A stretch of 64,000 nt of DNA, taken from positions 3,100,001-3,164,000 of the forward strand of contig LUGG01000001.1 of NCBI GenBank assembly GCA_001683735.1. The letters run 5' to 3'. Numbering within the stretch: the stretch's first letter is position 1; every line of letters starts with the position of its first letter. Shown here one piece after another: positions 63,889-64,000 of the stretch. Position numbers and translations under genes: made by a program. The notes beneath the pieces are model-generated. The model did not search any database. It worked only from the letters and a program-made list of their open reading frames with translations, and had not been told where the DNA came from. The stretch is from Grifola frondosa (Eukaryota; Basidiomycota; Agaricomycetes; Polyporales; Grifolaceae).

Positions 63889-64000
63889 CGGCTCGCGGAA
63901 GTGAGTCTGCTCCTCTCTTGAGTGTAATGCGGCGTCGTGCCAGTCCCAGCATCAGCCTCATGCAGTGTTAGTTATTGGCGACAATGAAAATTGATTTCAG

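Overview
The window is nuclear DNA from a filamentous basidiomycete, most likely a plant-biomass-degrading Agaricomycete. Nearly every gene is broken by short (about 45-70 nt) GT-AG introns. The families include several typical of mushroom-forming fungi: a CE1 acetylxylan esterase with a fungal CBM1, a CPL1-domain secreted protein, a DUF6534-like membrane protein and an APH-like kinase. Genes are dense on both strands. I see no rRNA, no convincing tRNA, no CRISPR array and no bacterial-type operon.

Layout. 1-13.4 kb: start of an unknown minus gene, SYO1 (-), FIP1 (+), mitochondrial uL10m (-), a 3-hydroxyisobutyrate-dehydrogenase-like enzyme (-), EXO5 (+) and a Ctr-type copper transporter (+). 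13.6-24.4 kb: an Ark/Prk-type kinase (-), the CPL1-like secreted protein (+), the acetylxylan esterase (-) and a one-pass membrane protein (+). 24.9-42.1 kb: PRP22 (+), NXT1/p15 (-), a 2OG-Fe(II) oxygenase (-), AP-3 delta (+), a Ste20/GCK kinase (-) and a large E2 ubiquitin-conjugating protein (+). 42.2-48.2 kb: two paralogous Mn-type CDF transporters (-) flanking an internally deleted NRAMP pseudogene (-). 49.7-64 kb: a Pro/Ser-rich secreted protein (+), a zinc-finger/SAM-like protein (-), the DUF6534-like protein (+), a quinone oxidoreductase (-), an inverted-repeat element, an APH-like kinase (+), an unknown small protein (-), a short-chain dehydrogenase (+) and an unknown minus gene at the right edge.

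Most genes are unrelated housekeeping functions: ribosome assembly, mRNA 3' processing, splicing, mRNA export, endosomal sorting and kinase signalling. The one functional grouping is metal transport at 42-48 kb, where two putative Mn exporters surround a dead relative of the NRAMP Mn importers.

The strongest overall signal is technical. At least nine genes, and probably twelve or more, can only be read in one frame by assuming single missing bases, usually in runs of G or C. This looks like systematic homopolymer under-calling in an incompletely polished assembly. Exon boundaries below were read by eye from splice signals, and gene ends include introns.
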